Source of the DNA: JBJKPP01 sp046706145
Lineage (GTDB): Bacteria; Bacteroidota; Ignavibacteria; Ignavibacteriales; Ignavibacteriaceae
Direction: 5' to 3'
Assembly (NCBI GenBank): GCA_046706145.1
Contig: JBJKPP010000291.1
Location: forward strand, 1 to 15,906
Length of the DNA stretch: 15,906 nucleotides
Part shown: in pieces, positions 7,605-15,007 of the stretch
How positions within the stretch are numbered: position 1 is the first letter of the stretch
Layout of the letters: each line of letters opens with the position of its first letter
Made by a program: the position numbers and the translations under genes
The notes under the pieces: generated by a model
Database searches by the model: none
What the model saw: only the letters and a program-made list of their open reading frames with translations
What the model was told of the DNA's origin: nothing

Positions 7605-9608
7605 TCATAGTTTGAAATCTAATTGCAGTCCAAGCTTGTCAGAAGAATTTCCATTTATTTCAGAATAACTGCTTCCCAATGTTTGAGCATTCGGCTCATA
7701 AGTTTCAGCATATCTAAAAGCAAGATCGATAAATTTGAAAATTGAATAATCTAACACTAAAGACCAATGAATTCCTTCACCATAGAGTGGGATGCTGTAA
7801 AGAATTCCTTTAAGATTATTTTCATACATATAAATTGCAGAGCTAAAAGAGTCTGTCTTAAAAAATGAAGTTCTAAAGCTGCACTTAAAATTTTGATACA
7901 AATAAAATCTAATATCTTGGAAAATCATAAAACCCTTCTGAAAACTATGTGTGTCTCTTACATATACAGTTAAATATTGAAATCTACTTTTCAATCTCAA
8001 AATCTTGACGGGTGAGAAGGTCATTTCAATTCTATAAATTCTTCTTGTTCTCGCAGATATTTTTTTAGAATTTATGTCTGTTACTGTTATTTCTTTCTGC
8101 TCGCCTTTATATATTAAGTCCAAAGTAAGTGCCTTGATTGGTTTCATTTTGTAGTACAGAAGGAATTCGTTTCCACTTGTTGGCATTGGGTTTAAATATG
8201 TTGCGTAAGGAAATTTAAATTGATCATAGTATAAATTTATTTTTCCGGCTTTCGTATTTAATCGCAATCCAGTATAAATTCCGTATTCATTTTTAGTTTT
8301 CCCGTTTGCTTCCCCAAAACCGAATCCGTGCAAATTGTGATAATTTCGAGGGTAGGATCTTATTGAGCTAACGAAACTGAGACTGCTGCTGGGGGAAATT
8401 TCTATACCGTGATAATTTGCAACCGAAGTACCATCGTAAACAGACTCACCAAATAAATTAATATTACCCAAATCTAAGTTGTAATAAAATGAATAATATC
8501 TAAATTTAGAACCTTCGATACTGTAAACATCTTTTGCAACAAAGGGATTACTAAATATAGAATTGTAATACGTAAAACCGGTTTCTAGAAAATCATTGAG
8601 TTGATATTCTAGATTTCCGCCAAATAATTTTTCTTCTGATGCATTCTTTTCTGCAATTTCTGTAGTTGTTCTATGCAATCCAGTTATAGGAGTAGATAAT
8701 ATTTGATTTGAAACTGAATCGACATGTGCATCCAATTTATTTTTTGAATAGAAACCTGTTATGTAAAAGTTCTTGAAGTTTATAGTTGCAGCTGCGCCTC
8801 TACAAAAGTCATTCTCTACTGAACTTCTGTAGGGGACAATTCCTTTAGATATTTTTTTTGTAGGATAAATAGCATTTATCCCTTTTGAAAAGCCAAACTG
8901 ACTCCACAGTGCCAGTCCTTGACCGAATTCTAGATTATAATCGCCTAAAACAAACTTAGTGATAGGACCAATTTCTTTAGCAGAAAAATGAAATGAAGTG
9001 AAATCATTTAAGCTGCGTTCCCCTGGATCTTTGTCCGTCAATAGACCCACCTCATATTTATCTGAAAGTGTTACTATTAATCTATTATATACTTTGTATT
9101 TTGAACCGGCAAACTTATCCTCTCTATAACCTTTAGTTTGTTGAAGACCTTCAATCATCCTATTTCTAGTTCGAATATGAAAACCTTCATTACTTGAAAT
9201 TTTTCCCCCTTCATGCCCTTTTTTTATATTTTCTTTTGTAGTAAAATAAGAGAGAGCATGATTTATAATTTCTTTATCAATATTTGGTATAGAATATAAT
9301 TCTGATGTTGAAAATATCCTGCCATATTTCTTTCTGTAATCAATTATTAATTTTGCAGTATGATAATCTATTTGCGGAATTTGCTCCAGGTCCGAGATAG
9401 TAGCGCTATTTAAATTAATTGGATTATTCTGCAGGTTTTCTAGAAGGTCATATAAATTTGAATTATCCGTTTCTGCATCAGGTTCAATTGTAATCTGGTT
9501 AATTGTGTTTTCCGTCTTGGATTCTGAAGTATCTATTTGGGCATTAACTTGGAAAGAGATAAATAGAAAAAATTGAATTGAAAGAAATGTGAATTTCATC
9601 ATCTTCAT
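7605..9608 (-). CDS. Helix-hairpin-helix outer-membrane beta-barrel protein
   Basis: The 667-residue product begins with a signal peptide (about 1-24, ending VNAQ). Residues 62-123 form a ComEA-like helix-hairpin-helix region, INLNSATISDLEQIPQI and a second copy around FSTSELYSIPNI, a fold that usually binds DNA. From about 140 to the end the sequence alternates short polar turns with amphipathic strands rich in Tyr and Phe and ends in LGLQLDFKL, as expected of an outer-membrane beta barrel. The function of such fusions is not known to me. DNA uptake or simple structural use of the fold are both possible. Its ATG overlaps the stop of the upstream barrel gene by four bases, implying coupled translation. 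It converges on the cyclase gene with a 15-base gap. Confidence 0.75.
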   Translation of the reverse strand: MKMMKFTFLSIQFFLFISFQVNAQIDTSESKTENTINQITIEPDAETDNSNLYDLLENLQNNPINLNSATISDLEQIPQIDYHTAKLIIDYRKKYGRIFSTSELYSIPNIDKEIINHALSYFTTKENIKKGHEGGKISSNEGFHIRTRNRMIEGLQQTKGYREDKFAGSKYKVYNRLIVTLSDKYEVGLLTDKDPGERSLNDFTSFHFSAKEIGPITKFVLGDYNLEFGQGLALWSQFGFSKGINAIYPTKKISKGIVPYRSSVENDFCRGAAATINFKNFYITGFYSKNKLDAHVDSVSNQILSTPITGLHRTTTEIAEKNASEEKLFGGNLEYQLNDFLETGFTYYNSIFSNPFVAKDVYSIEGSKFRYYSFYYNLDLGNINLFGESVYDGTSVANYHGIEISPSSSLSFVSSIRSYPRNYHNLHGFGFGEANGKTKNEYGIYTGLRLNTKAGKINLYYDQFKFPYATYLNPMPTSGNEFLLYYKMKPIKALTLDLIYKGEQKEITVTDINSKKISARTRRIYRIEMTFSPVKILRLKSRFQYLTVYVRDTHSFQKGFMIFQDIRFYLYQNFKCSFRTSFFKTDSFSSAIYMYENNLKGILYSIPLYGEGIHWSLVLDYSIFKFIDLAFRYAETYEPNAQTLGSSYSEINGNSSDKLGLQLDFKL

Positions 9609-10459
9609 TTAGAATTTATCCCGTTTTCTATTTCCCTATATCGGTTAGTTATTTTTTTGAAGGTTATAATTATTCCTGCCTGGTGTGTGAGGCCTAAATC
9701 AGGATGAGAAACAACAGCGTAATTAAGTTCGAAATATGGAAAGTTCAACCCGATACCAGCAGAAAACTCTGAAGGTTTGTTCGAAAATCCGCTTCGTAGG
9801 CTTAGGTTATCAATTATATTATAATCAATTCCAAAACTTAAACTTGGTTGGTATGTAATATCCTTTTCAAAACTGAAGTTCAGTGAGAGATTATTTAGTA
9901 TGTTATAAGAAAAACCGGTATTAAAAATCATGGGAATCTGATTATCAAAATTACTTACGGTTGCCTTATTAAGATTTGTGATGTAAAATCCCCACCTTAT
10001 GTTTTTTGTTAAATAGGCCAGGCCTCCTATATTTAAGTATATTGCAGAACTACTTCCATATCTTTTTATTGAGTAAGTATGATAGTTTAATGTAACCCCA
10101 CCATAGAATTTATTATTGAAATCATAGGATAATGCTAAAAGCAGCTTTGATTCTCTATAAAGAGAAAATCCGTATGTCATCCCGCCTAAGCTGATTGATC
10201 CAAAAGAAAAAGGTTCGTTGTAAGCAAAGTAACCGTTCGCCAACTGTTTCAATCCAAAAGGAGAAGGAGAATAAAATGCTCCGAGTTCTCTCCACTTAAT
10301 CTGTGAAAGTCCTGCTGGATTACTAAATATTGTAAAAACATCATTACTGAGCGCAGTACCTGAATTTGAAATTGCTATTTCCTTAGCTCCAGGAGTAAAT
10401 TGACCATACAACGAGCTAGAAAATAAGCAGAGAAAAATTATAGAAAGTATTAATCCCAA
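9605..10459 (-). CDS. PorV/PorQ-like outer-membrane beta-barrel protein
   Basis: The 284-residue protein has a signal peptide (about 1-19, before QFTPGAKEIA). Its opening segment, GAKEIAISNSGTALSNDVFTIFSNPAGLS, has the pattern of the FadL-type PorV/PorQ family associated with the type IX secretion system (G-A-R/K, A-x-A/S-x-x-D, N-P-A-G-L). The remainder is alternating beta strands. It is shorter than PorV proper (around 390 residues), so it is a family member rather than a clear orthologue. The start is TTG at 10459: a stop lies two codons upstream, and the site GAGGGG at 10466-10471 is six bases away. Its stop overlaps the start of the helix-hairpin-helix barrel gene, so the two barrels are made from one message. 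Confidence 0.75.
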   Translation of the reverse strand: MGLILSIIFLCLFSSSLYGQFTPGAKEIAISNSGTALSNDVFTIFSNPAGLSQIKWRELGAFYSPSPFGLKQLANGYFAYNEPFSFGSISLGGMTYGFSLYRESKLLLALSYDFNNKFYGGVTLNYHTYSIKRYGSSSAIYLNIGGLAYLTKNIRWGFYITNLNKATVSNFDNQIPMIFNTGFSYNILNNLSLNFSFEKDITYQPSLSFGIDYNIIDNLSLRSGFSNKPSEFSAGIGLNFPYFELNYAVVSHPDLGLTHQAGIIITFKKITNRYREIENGINSK

Positions 10460-10465
10460 CTTTTA

Positions 10466-10471
10466 CCCCTC
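10466..10471 (-). promoter_or_regulatory. Shine-Dalgarno site fixing a TTG start
   Basis: On the minus strand GAGGGG lies six bases before TTG at 10459. An in-frame TAA lies between them, so no upstream start is possible. This supports TTG as the true start of the PorV-like gene. Confidence 0.7.
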
Positions 10472-10541
10472 TTATGTAAATTGTTTGATATTATGGAAAT
10501 TTATATATTAAATCAACCTTTAACTGAATTTAACGCTGGTA

Positions 10542-11423
10542 ATGAAAAAAGTTTTTATTCTCATTTTGATTATACCGTTGTTTGCAGTTGCTCAAGAATT
10601 GAACTGTAAAGTAACTGTTAATACTGATAATATCACATCTTCTGATAAGAGCAAACTAGATGGCTTTCAGCAGGCTGTATCCGATTATCTTAATAAAACA
10701 TCTTTCACTGATAGTTGGTCCGGATACAAAATTGATTGCTCTATGGATATTCTTATTCTTACTGTTTCCGGCGATAATAGTTTTACCGCTCAGGCAGTAA
10801 TAACCAGCCGGAGGCCTATTTATAAAAGCACCGATAACTCGCTTGTTCTAAAAATAAACGATAACAATTGGAGTTTTACATATACCAAAGGGCAGAGCTT
10901 TTATTCTAATCAGAACACATTTAATTCTTTAACTAGTTTTTTGGATTTCTATGCTGATATCATTATCGGTTTTGATATGGATACATGGGAGCGCGTAGGT
11001 GGAACTAAGTATTTTAATAAAGCATACAATATTGTTACACTGGCTTCTAGCAGCAGTAATTCTACTGGTTGGGCAGCAACAGGCGGAAGTTCGTATAGTA
11101 GAGGTGGGTTAGTAAGCGATCTTCTGGATGAAAAGTATAAACCTTTTCGAGAAGCTATCTATGATTATTATTTTGGCATAGATATTTATCCTCAAAATAA
11201 AACTATTGGACAGCAAAAAATTGTTTCTTTGATCAATACTTTGAATCAAATGAGAGACAAGATAGATATAAACGGTCCATTAATGAATGTATTTTTCGAT
11301 GCGAAAAGCGGCGAGATTGCTGATAGATTAGCAACTTATCCAGACAAAAGCATTTTTTATATACTAAAGAGAATAGATCCTTCTCATATAGCAAAATATA
11401 ATGAAGCTGAAAACGGGGGCTAA
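10542..11423 (+). CDS. porD: DUF4835 family protein, PorD-like
   Basis: The 293-residue protein has a signal peptide (about 1-17, MKKVFILILIIPLFAVAQ). Mature residues begin ELNCKVTVNTDNI, the typical opening of the DUF4835 family, annotated in Bacteroidota as type IX secretion protein PorD. Other family features are the IDCSMDILI segment, SRRPIYKS, the FYADIIIGFDMDTWERVGGTKYF block, and the late FREAIYDYYFGID segment. The protein should be periplasmic or envelope-attached; its molecular job is poorly known. It is divergent from the PorV-like/helix-hairpin-helix barrel pair across 82 bases, which fits an envelope or secretion role. Its TAA stop shares bases with the TAG stop of the opposing acyltransferase gene. 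Confidence 0.8.
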   Translation: MKKVFILILIIPLFAVAQELNCKVTVNTDNITSSDKSKLDGFQQAVSDYLNKTSFTDSWSGYKIDCSMDILILTVSGDNSFTAQAVITSRRPIYKSTDNSLVLKINDNNWSFTYTKGQSFYSNQNTFNSLTSFLDFYADIIIGFDMDTWERVGGTKYFNKAYNIVTLASSSSNSTGWAATGGSSYSRGGLVSDLLDEKYKPFREAIYDYYFGIDIYPQNKTIGQQKIVSLINTLNQMRDKIDINGPLMNVFFDAKSGEIADRLATYPDKSIFYILKRIDPSHIAKYNEAENGG

Positions 11424-12541
11424 GTTTTACATTCGTAGATTCTGTATTTCTTATAAAGTTCTGCATTCATGGCCTGAGCACCTCTATTCATCATATCATT
11501 ATCTTCTAAAATCCAACTGGCCTCACCTAGATATATTCCAAGCTTCGCAGCACGATTTACAATCTCCCAGTAAAATACAGAATCTAAACCTTTCTTTTGA
11601 TATTCGGGAATAATTCCAAGAGTTAGAATTCTGCTCCACTTGATTTTTTTCTTCTGTGTCATCAATTTGATAAAACCAAAAGGGAATAATTTGCCGTCTA
11701 ATTCTTTGATGATTTGGTTATAGTCAAGCATAACCAAAGCAAAGCCAATTATCTGTCCATCAATTTCACCGAATAGAACCAATGAAGGTTCTGCCAAAGG
11801 TTTTAAATCTTTTGCCATAGCATCAAGTTCTTCATCGGTCAAAGGAACAAATCCCCAGTTAGGTTCCCATGCTTTGTTATAAACATATTTAACTTTTTTT
11901 AGTTCATTATTGAAGTCTTTCATGTTAAGCTGGGTTATTTTCAAATTGTATCTTTTTCTGGCAATCTCAGCAACCCTTTTCACTTTTTCGGATGCCATAA
12001 CCTTCTTGTTTTCTAATTTGTATGCATAAAGGTCCTTGGCTTTAACCAAACCATATTTATCGCATAGGTCTAAGTAATATTTGGGATTGTAAGTCATTAA
12101 CAACCGCGGTGGATCATCAAAACCATCCAGCAGCATTGCATATTCATCATTGCTCGAAGGATTGGCTGGTCCTCTCATAATATCCAGTCCTTTTTCTCTT
12201 AGCCATTTTTTTGTTGCATCGAATAATGCGTTGGCAACATCCTGGTCATTAATGCATTCGAAAAAACCAAAGAAGCCTGTTTTTTCTTTATGAATTTGAT
12301 TATGAAGATCGTTTTTTATAGCCGCTATCCTACCTACAATTTCTCCGTTTTTTTCAGCCAAGAAATATTCTGCTTCGGCATGCTTATAAAAAGGATTTTT
12401 CTCTCGATCTAATATCTTTTTTCTATCCATCATTAAAGGCGGCACCCAGTTTGGATCGCCTTTATAGATTTTCCACTGCATCTTTATAAACTGCATTAGA
12501 TCGTTTTTGTTTTGTACAGTTTTAATATTTACTGTGCTCAT
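11420..12541 (-). CDS. GNAT-fold N-acyltransferase, candidate ceramide synthase
   Basis: The 373-residue soluble protein belongs to a GNAT-related family recognised by WKIYKGDPNWVPPL, NPFYKHAEAEYFLA and GEIVGRIAA in the N-terminal half. A second acyl-CoA-binding-like core lies at about 215-345, with LVLFGEIDGQIIGFALV, then ILTLGIIPEYQKKGLDS, where Q-K-K-G-L is the degenerate Q/R-x-x-G-x-G/A site. Its neighbour is a serine palmitoyltransferase-like gene 82 bases upstream on the same strand. In Caulobacter a GNAT-family protein (bCerS) acylates the sphingoid base in ceramide synthesis, so the same role is a reasonable inference. General N-acetyltransferase activity remains possible. A clear site, AAAGAGGT, lies a few bases before the ATG at 12541. 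The stop overlaps that of porD. Confidence 0.65.
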   Translation of the reverse strand: MSTVNIKTVQNKNDLMQFIKMQWKIYKGDPNWVPPLMMDRKKILDREKNPFYKHAEAEYFLAEKNGEIVGRIAAIKNDLHNQIHKEKTGFFGFFECINDQDVANALFDATKKWLREKGLDIMRGPANPSSNDEYAMLLDGFDDPPRLLMTYNPKYYLDLCDKYGLVKAKDLYAYKLENKKVMASEKVKRVAEIARKRYNLKITQLNMKDFNNELKKVKYVYNKAWEPNWGFVPLTDEELDAMAKDLKPLAEPSLVLFGEIDGQIIGFALVMLDYNQIIKELDGKLFPFGFIKLMTQKKKIKWSRILTLGIIPEYQKKGLDSVFYWEIVNRAAKLGIYLGEASWILEDNDMMNRGAQAMNAELYKKYRIYECKT

Positions 12542-12565
12542 AGTAGGACCTCTTTAAAATAAGAA

Positions 12566-12592
12566 AGCATACCTATCTTACATAAGTATGCT
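12566..12592. repeat. Inverted repeat between the spt-like and acyltransferase genes
   Basis: Seven-base perfect arms AGCATAC and GTATGCT flank a 13-base spacer in the 82-base gap between the two minus-strand genes. There is no T-run, so it is not a typical terminator. It could be an mRNA processing hairpin or a protein site; it could also be chance in A+T-rich DNA. Confidence 0.35.
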
Positions 12593-12623
12593 AATTAATT
12601 TTACTGTAGTGTGCTGCGAACAA

Positions 12624-13814
12624 CTAGATGATTCCTAATTTTTTCCCGATATCTGTGAATACTTCTAATATTTTATCAAGATGTTGATCTTCGTGAGTTG
12701 CCATGTAGCTTGTCCTCATCATCTGTCTTCCTGGAGGTACTCCAGGTGAGATGAATACATTAACGAATACACCGGCTTCATACAACATTTTCCACATTGT
12801 GAAAGCTATGTTATCGTCTCCTACAATTACAGGTACTATAGCTGTTCTTCCTTCGAGAACATTAAAACCAACATCTTTCAAACCTTGCCTTACTTTTTCT
12901 GCATTTCTAATTAATCTATCTACTCTCTCAGGTTCGGCTTCTAAAATATCTAACGCAGCCAAAGTTGCTGCTACTGATGCTGGGGTAGGGGACGCGGAAA
13001 ATATTAGTGCGGCAGAATGGTGTTTTATATAATCTATTACTTTACGCTTGCCTCCAACAAAGCCACCTAACGAAGCAAAAGTCTTACTAAAAGTGCCCAT
13101 GGTAAGATCAATTTCATCATCAAGTCCAAATTCACTTGCTGTTCCTCTTCCGCCTTTGCCTATTACACCTACAGCATGTGCATCATCAATAAGAATCTTA
13201 CAGTTATGCTCTTTAGCAAGTTTGTTTAATCTTGGCAAGTCAACTATTTCTCCGCCGGTACTAAAAACGCCGTCGCTAACAATTAGTTTAGCTACCTCAT
13301 TCGGTAATTTGCAAAGTACTCTTTCAAGGTCATCCATGTCGTTATGTTTATAGCGAACAAATTCTGACATAGCCCCTTTAGCCATAAGAACTCCGGCGAC
13401 TAAACATGCGTGATTATCTTTATCTGTCACAACGTATTCTCCTCTTTGCACCAAAGTCGGAATGATGCCTTGACCTGTCTGGTAGCCAGTACTGAAAAGC
13501 AAAACAGCTTCCTTGTTAAAAAACTTTGCTAATCTTTCTTCTAATTCAATATGAAGATCCAATGTTCCAGTTAAATATCGAGAACCTGAGCAACCAGTTC
13601 CATATTTCTGTACTGCTTTTACTGCGGCTTCCTTTACTTTTGGATGAGCTGTTAGTCCAAGATAATTATTTGAACCTGCCATGATGACCTTTCTTCCTTC
13701 AATCTGAACAACAGGTCCTTCATTTTCTTCAATGGGTCTGAAGTAAGGATAAAGGTTCAATGCCTTTATTTCATCAGCACGCTTGAACTCATAGCATTTA
13801 GTGAATAAATCCAA
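12624..13814 (-). CDS. spt: Serine palmitoyltransferase-like alpha-oxoamine synthase
   Basis: This PLP enzyme (396 residues from the chosen start) should condense an acyl thioester with serine to give 3-ketosphinganine. Signatures match bacterial serine palmitoyltransferases better than relatives: YPYFRPIE near the start, then YGTGCSGSRYLTGTLDLHIE, where 2-amino-3-ketobutyrate ligase and AONS differ. It keeps the PLP-stacking His in DNHAC, DDAHAVG, and the PLP Lys in GTFSKTFASLGGF (residue 244 from this start). The frame is open upstream to a TTG at 13859, but AGGAGG lies six bases before TTG at 13814. Starting there (MDLFTKCYEFKRADEIKALN) gives the usual family length and keeps a leader hairpin out of the coding region. 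It is followed by a GNAT acyltransferase and is divergent from an epimerase/reductase, as expected for ceramide synthesis. The substrate is inferred; glycine or other acyl chains remain possible. Confidence 0.8.
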   Translation of the reverse strand: MDLFTKCYEFKRADEIKALNLYPYFRPIEENEGPVVQIEGRKVIMAGSNNYLGLTAHPKVKEAAVKAVQKYGTGCSGSRYLTGTLDLHIELEERLAKFFNKEAVLLFSTGYQTGQGIIPTLVQRGEYVVTDKDNHACLVAGVLMAKGAMSEFVRYKHNDMDDLERVLCKLPNEVAKLIVSDGVFSTGGEIVDLPRLNKLAKEHNCKILIDDAHAVGVIGKGGRGTASEFGLDDEIDLTMGTFSKTFASLGGFVGGKRKVIDYIKHHSAALIFSASPTPASVAATLAALDILEAEPERVDRLIRNAEKVRQGLKDVGFNVLEGRTAIVPVIVGDDNIAFTMWKMLYEAGVFVNVFISPGVPPGRQMMRTSYMATHEDQHLDKILEVFTDIGKKLGII

Positions 13815-13820
13815 GAATTT

Positions 13821-13826
13821 CCTCCT
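13821..13826 (-). promoter_or_regulatory. Shine-Dalgarno site that sets the spt start
   Basis: AGGAGG on the minus strand, six bases before TTG at 13814. It is the strongest ribosome-binding site in the window and favours the shorter protein over the 411-residue reading from TTG at 13859, which has no such site. Confidence 0.75.
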
Positions 13827-13841
13827 GATATAAGTTGATGA

Positions 13842-13871
13842 TATTTCGGTTTCTTTCAAAAAACCGAAATA
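13842..13871. promoter_or_regulatory. Perfect 11-bp inverted repeat in the spt leader / divergent promoter region
   Basis: Arms TATTTCGGTTT (13842-13852) and AAACCGAAATA (13861-13871) are perfect complements around an eight-base loop. The element lies in the 118-base region between the spt-like gene (minus) and the epimerase gene (plus), and ends about 16 bases upstream of the spt ribosome-binding site. No T-run follows on either strand, which argues against a terminator. It may be an operator for a dimeric regulator of both genes, or a 5' leader hairpin in the spt message. Confidence 0.6.
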
Positions 13872-13932
13872 ATCTCTAAATTTTGCGATAAAATCTAAAT
13901 TATAAATGTTTCAAAAACAAATATAATAATTT

Positions 13933-14925
13933 ATGAAAAATAAAATAGCGCTAGTTACTGGCGGGACTGGATTTGTGGGAAGTCATTTAGTAGATGTTCT
14001 ACTTAGTAAAAATTATGAAGTTCGTTGTATTACCAGGAAAACAAGCAGCTTAAAGTGGCTGCAAGGAAAAAACGTTAAGATATTTGATACTGGACTAACC
14101 GATATTGAAGGATTAAAGAAGGCTATTGATGGAGTTGAATATATATACCACGTTGCTGGAGTTGTAAAATCAAAAAGGCCTGAAGGATATTTCAAAGCTA
14201 ACGTAGAAGGTACCAGAAATATTTTGGAAGCAGCACTGAGTTTTAAAGACAAAATTAAAAATATTGTAATTGTAAGCAGCCTTACTGCAGTCGGACCCGC
14301 AAAAAATGGGAACCCTGTTGATGAATCTTCTGAATGTAATCCTATTACAACATATGGCAGAAGTAAACTTGCCCAGGAAAATGTTTGTCGTGAGTATATG
14401 GATAGACTGCCGATTACAATCTGTCGTGCGCCGGCGGTTTACGGTGAAAGGGACACTGAGACATTCGTTTTTTTTAAAACTGTAAATAGCCGTTTGATGA
14501 CTTTGATAGGTTTTGATAAGAAGCTTGTTAGTCTAATTCATGTTTTGGATCTAGTAAATGGTTTTGTTCTTGCCGCAGAGAATGAGAAAGCAATTGGACA
14601 AACTTATTTCATAGGTTCTGAGAAATATTACAATTGGGATGAGATAGGCAAAGCTACGGAAAAAGCCGTGAGAAAGAAAGCGTTAAAATTAAAGGTGCCC
14701 CATACAGTTGTTTACTCAATAGCAACAATAGCACAGTTTCTTTCTTACTTCAGCAAACAACCTGCAACTTTGAATCTTGAAAAGGCGAGAGATATTGTAC
14801 AGTCCAATTGGATTTGCTCGACTGAAAAGGCTGTTAAGCAGCTTGGGTTTAAACAAAACATTTCAATTGAAGATGGTGTGCAGCGAACTGTTGATTGGTA
14901 TATCAATATGAAGTGGATGAAATGA
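13933..14925 (+). CDS. NAD(P)-dependent epimerase/dehydratase family reductase (extended SDR), candidate CerR
   Basis: The 330-residue protein is an extended short-chain dehydrogenase. It has the Rossmann site TGGTGFVGSH (residues 9-18), the catalytic Ser in IVIVSSLTAVG (about 115-116), and Y141-x3-K145 in TTYGRSK. A hydrophobic stretch at about 258-274 (VVYSIATIAQFLSYFS) could touch the membrane, as in 3-beta-hydroxysteroid dehydrogenase relatives that act on lipids. It is divergent from the spt-like gene. In Caulobacter, CerR, an oxidoreductase of this epimerase/dehydratase class, is encoded close to spt and reduces the keto group in ceramide synthesis, so that role is proposed here by context. 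A sugar epimerase remains possible. ATG at 13933 starts directly on the Rossmann fold. A long hairpin follows the stop. Confidence 0.8.
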   Translation: MKNKIALVTGGTGFVGSHLVDVLLSKNYEVRCITRKTSSLKWLQGKNVKIFDTGLTDIEGLKKAIDGVEYIYHVAGVVKSKRPEGYFKANVEGTRNILEAALSFKDKIKNIVIVSSLTAVGPAKNGNPVDESSECNPITTYGRSKLAQENVCREYMDRLPITICRAPAVYGERDTETFVFFKTVNSRLMTLIGFDKKLVSLIHVLDLVNGFVLAAENEKAIGQTYFIGSEKYYNWDEIGKATEKAVRKKALKLKVPHTVVYSIATIAQFLSYFSKQPATLNLEKARDIVQSNWICSTEKAVKQLGFKQNISIEDGVQRTVDWYINMKWMK

Positions 14926-14938
14926 GAGTCCGAAATTA

Positions 14939-15007
14939 AAAAGTCAAAATTCAAAAAAACTAATTTAAAATCTCGCTACAGGTAGACTAGTTTTAATTTT
15001 GACTTTT
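14939..15007. terminator. Bidirectional terminator hairpin between convergent genes
   Basis: Perfect 13-base outer arms, AAAAGTCAAAATT (14939-14951) and AATTTTGACTTTT (14995-15007), continue inward as AAAACTA/TAGTTTT (956-962 with 988-994 of this kilobase) after a four-base bulge. A-runs on the left and T-runs on the right suit both directions. It starts 13 bases after the epimerase stop and ends at the last base before the stop of the opposing haem-protein gene. The stem is long but A+T-rich. Confidence 0.7.

Noticed and set aside
7605..9608. ComEA competence protein
   Set aside because: The helix-hairpin-helix part fits, but ComEA is a small inner-membrane-anchored protein; this one continues as a barrel of over 500 residues, so the symbol was not used.
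12566..12592. Terminator between the spt-like and acyltransferase genes
   Set aside because: The stem is only seven pairs with a 13-base loop and no T-run, and the downstream gene has its own good ribosome-binding site, so co-transcription is more likely.
12751..13353. Two plus-strand open frames (93 and 101 codons) opposite the spt-like gene
   Set aside because: They are antisense to a strongly conserved enzyme and have Ser/Pro-rich shadow composition with no recognisable motif.
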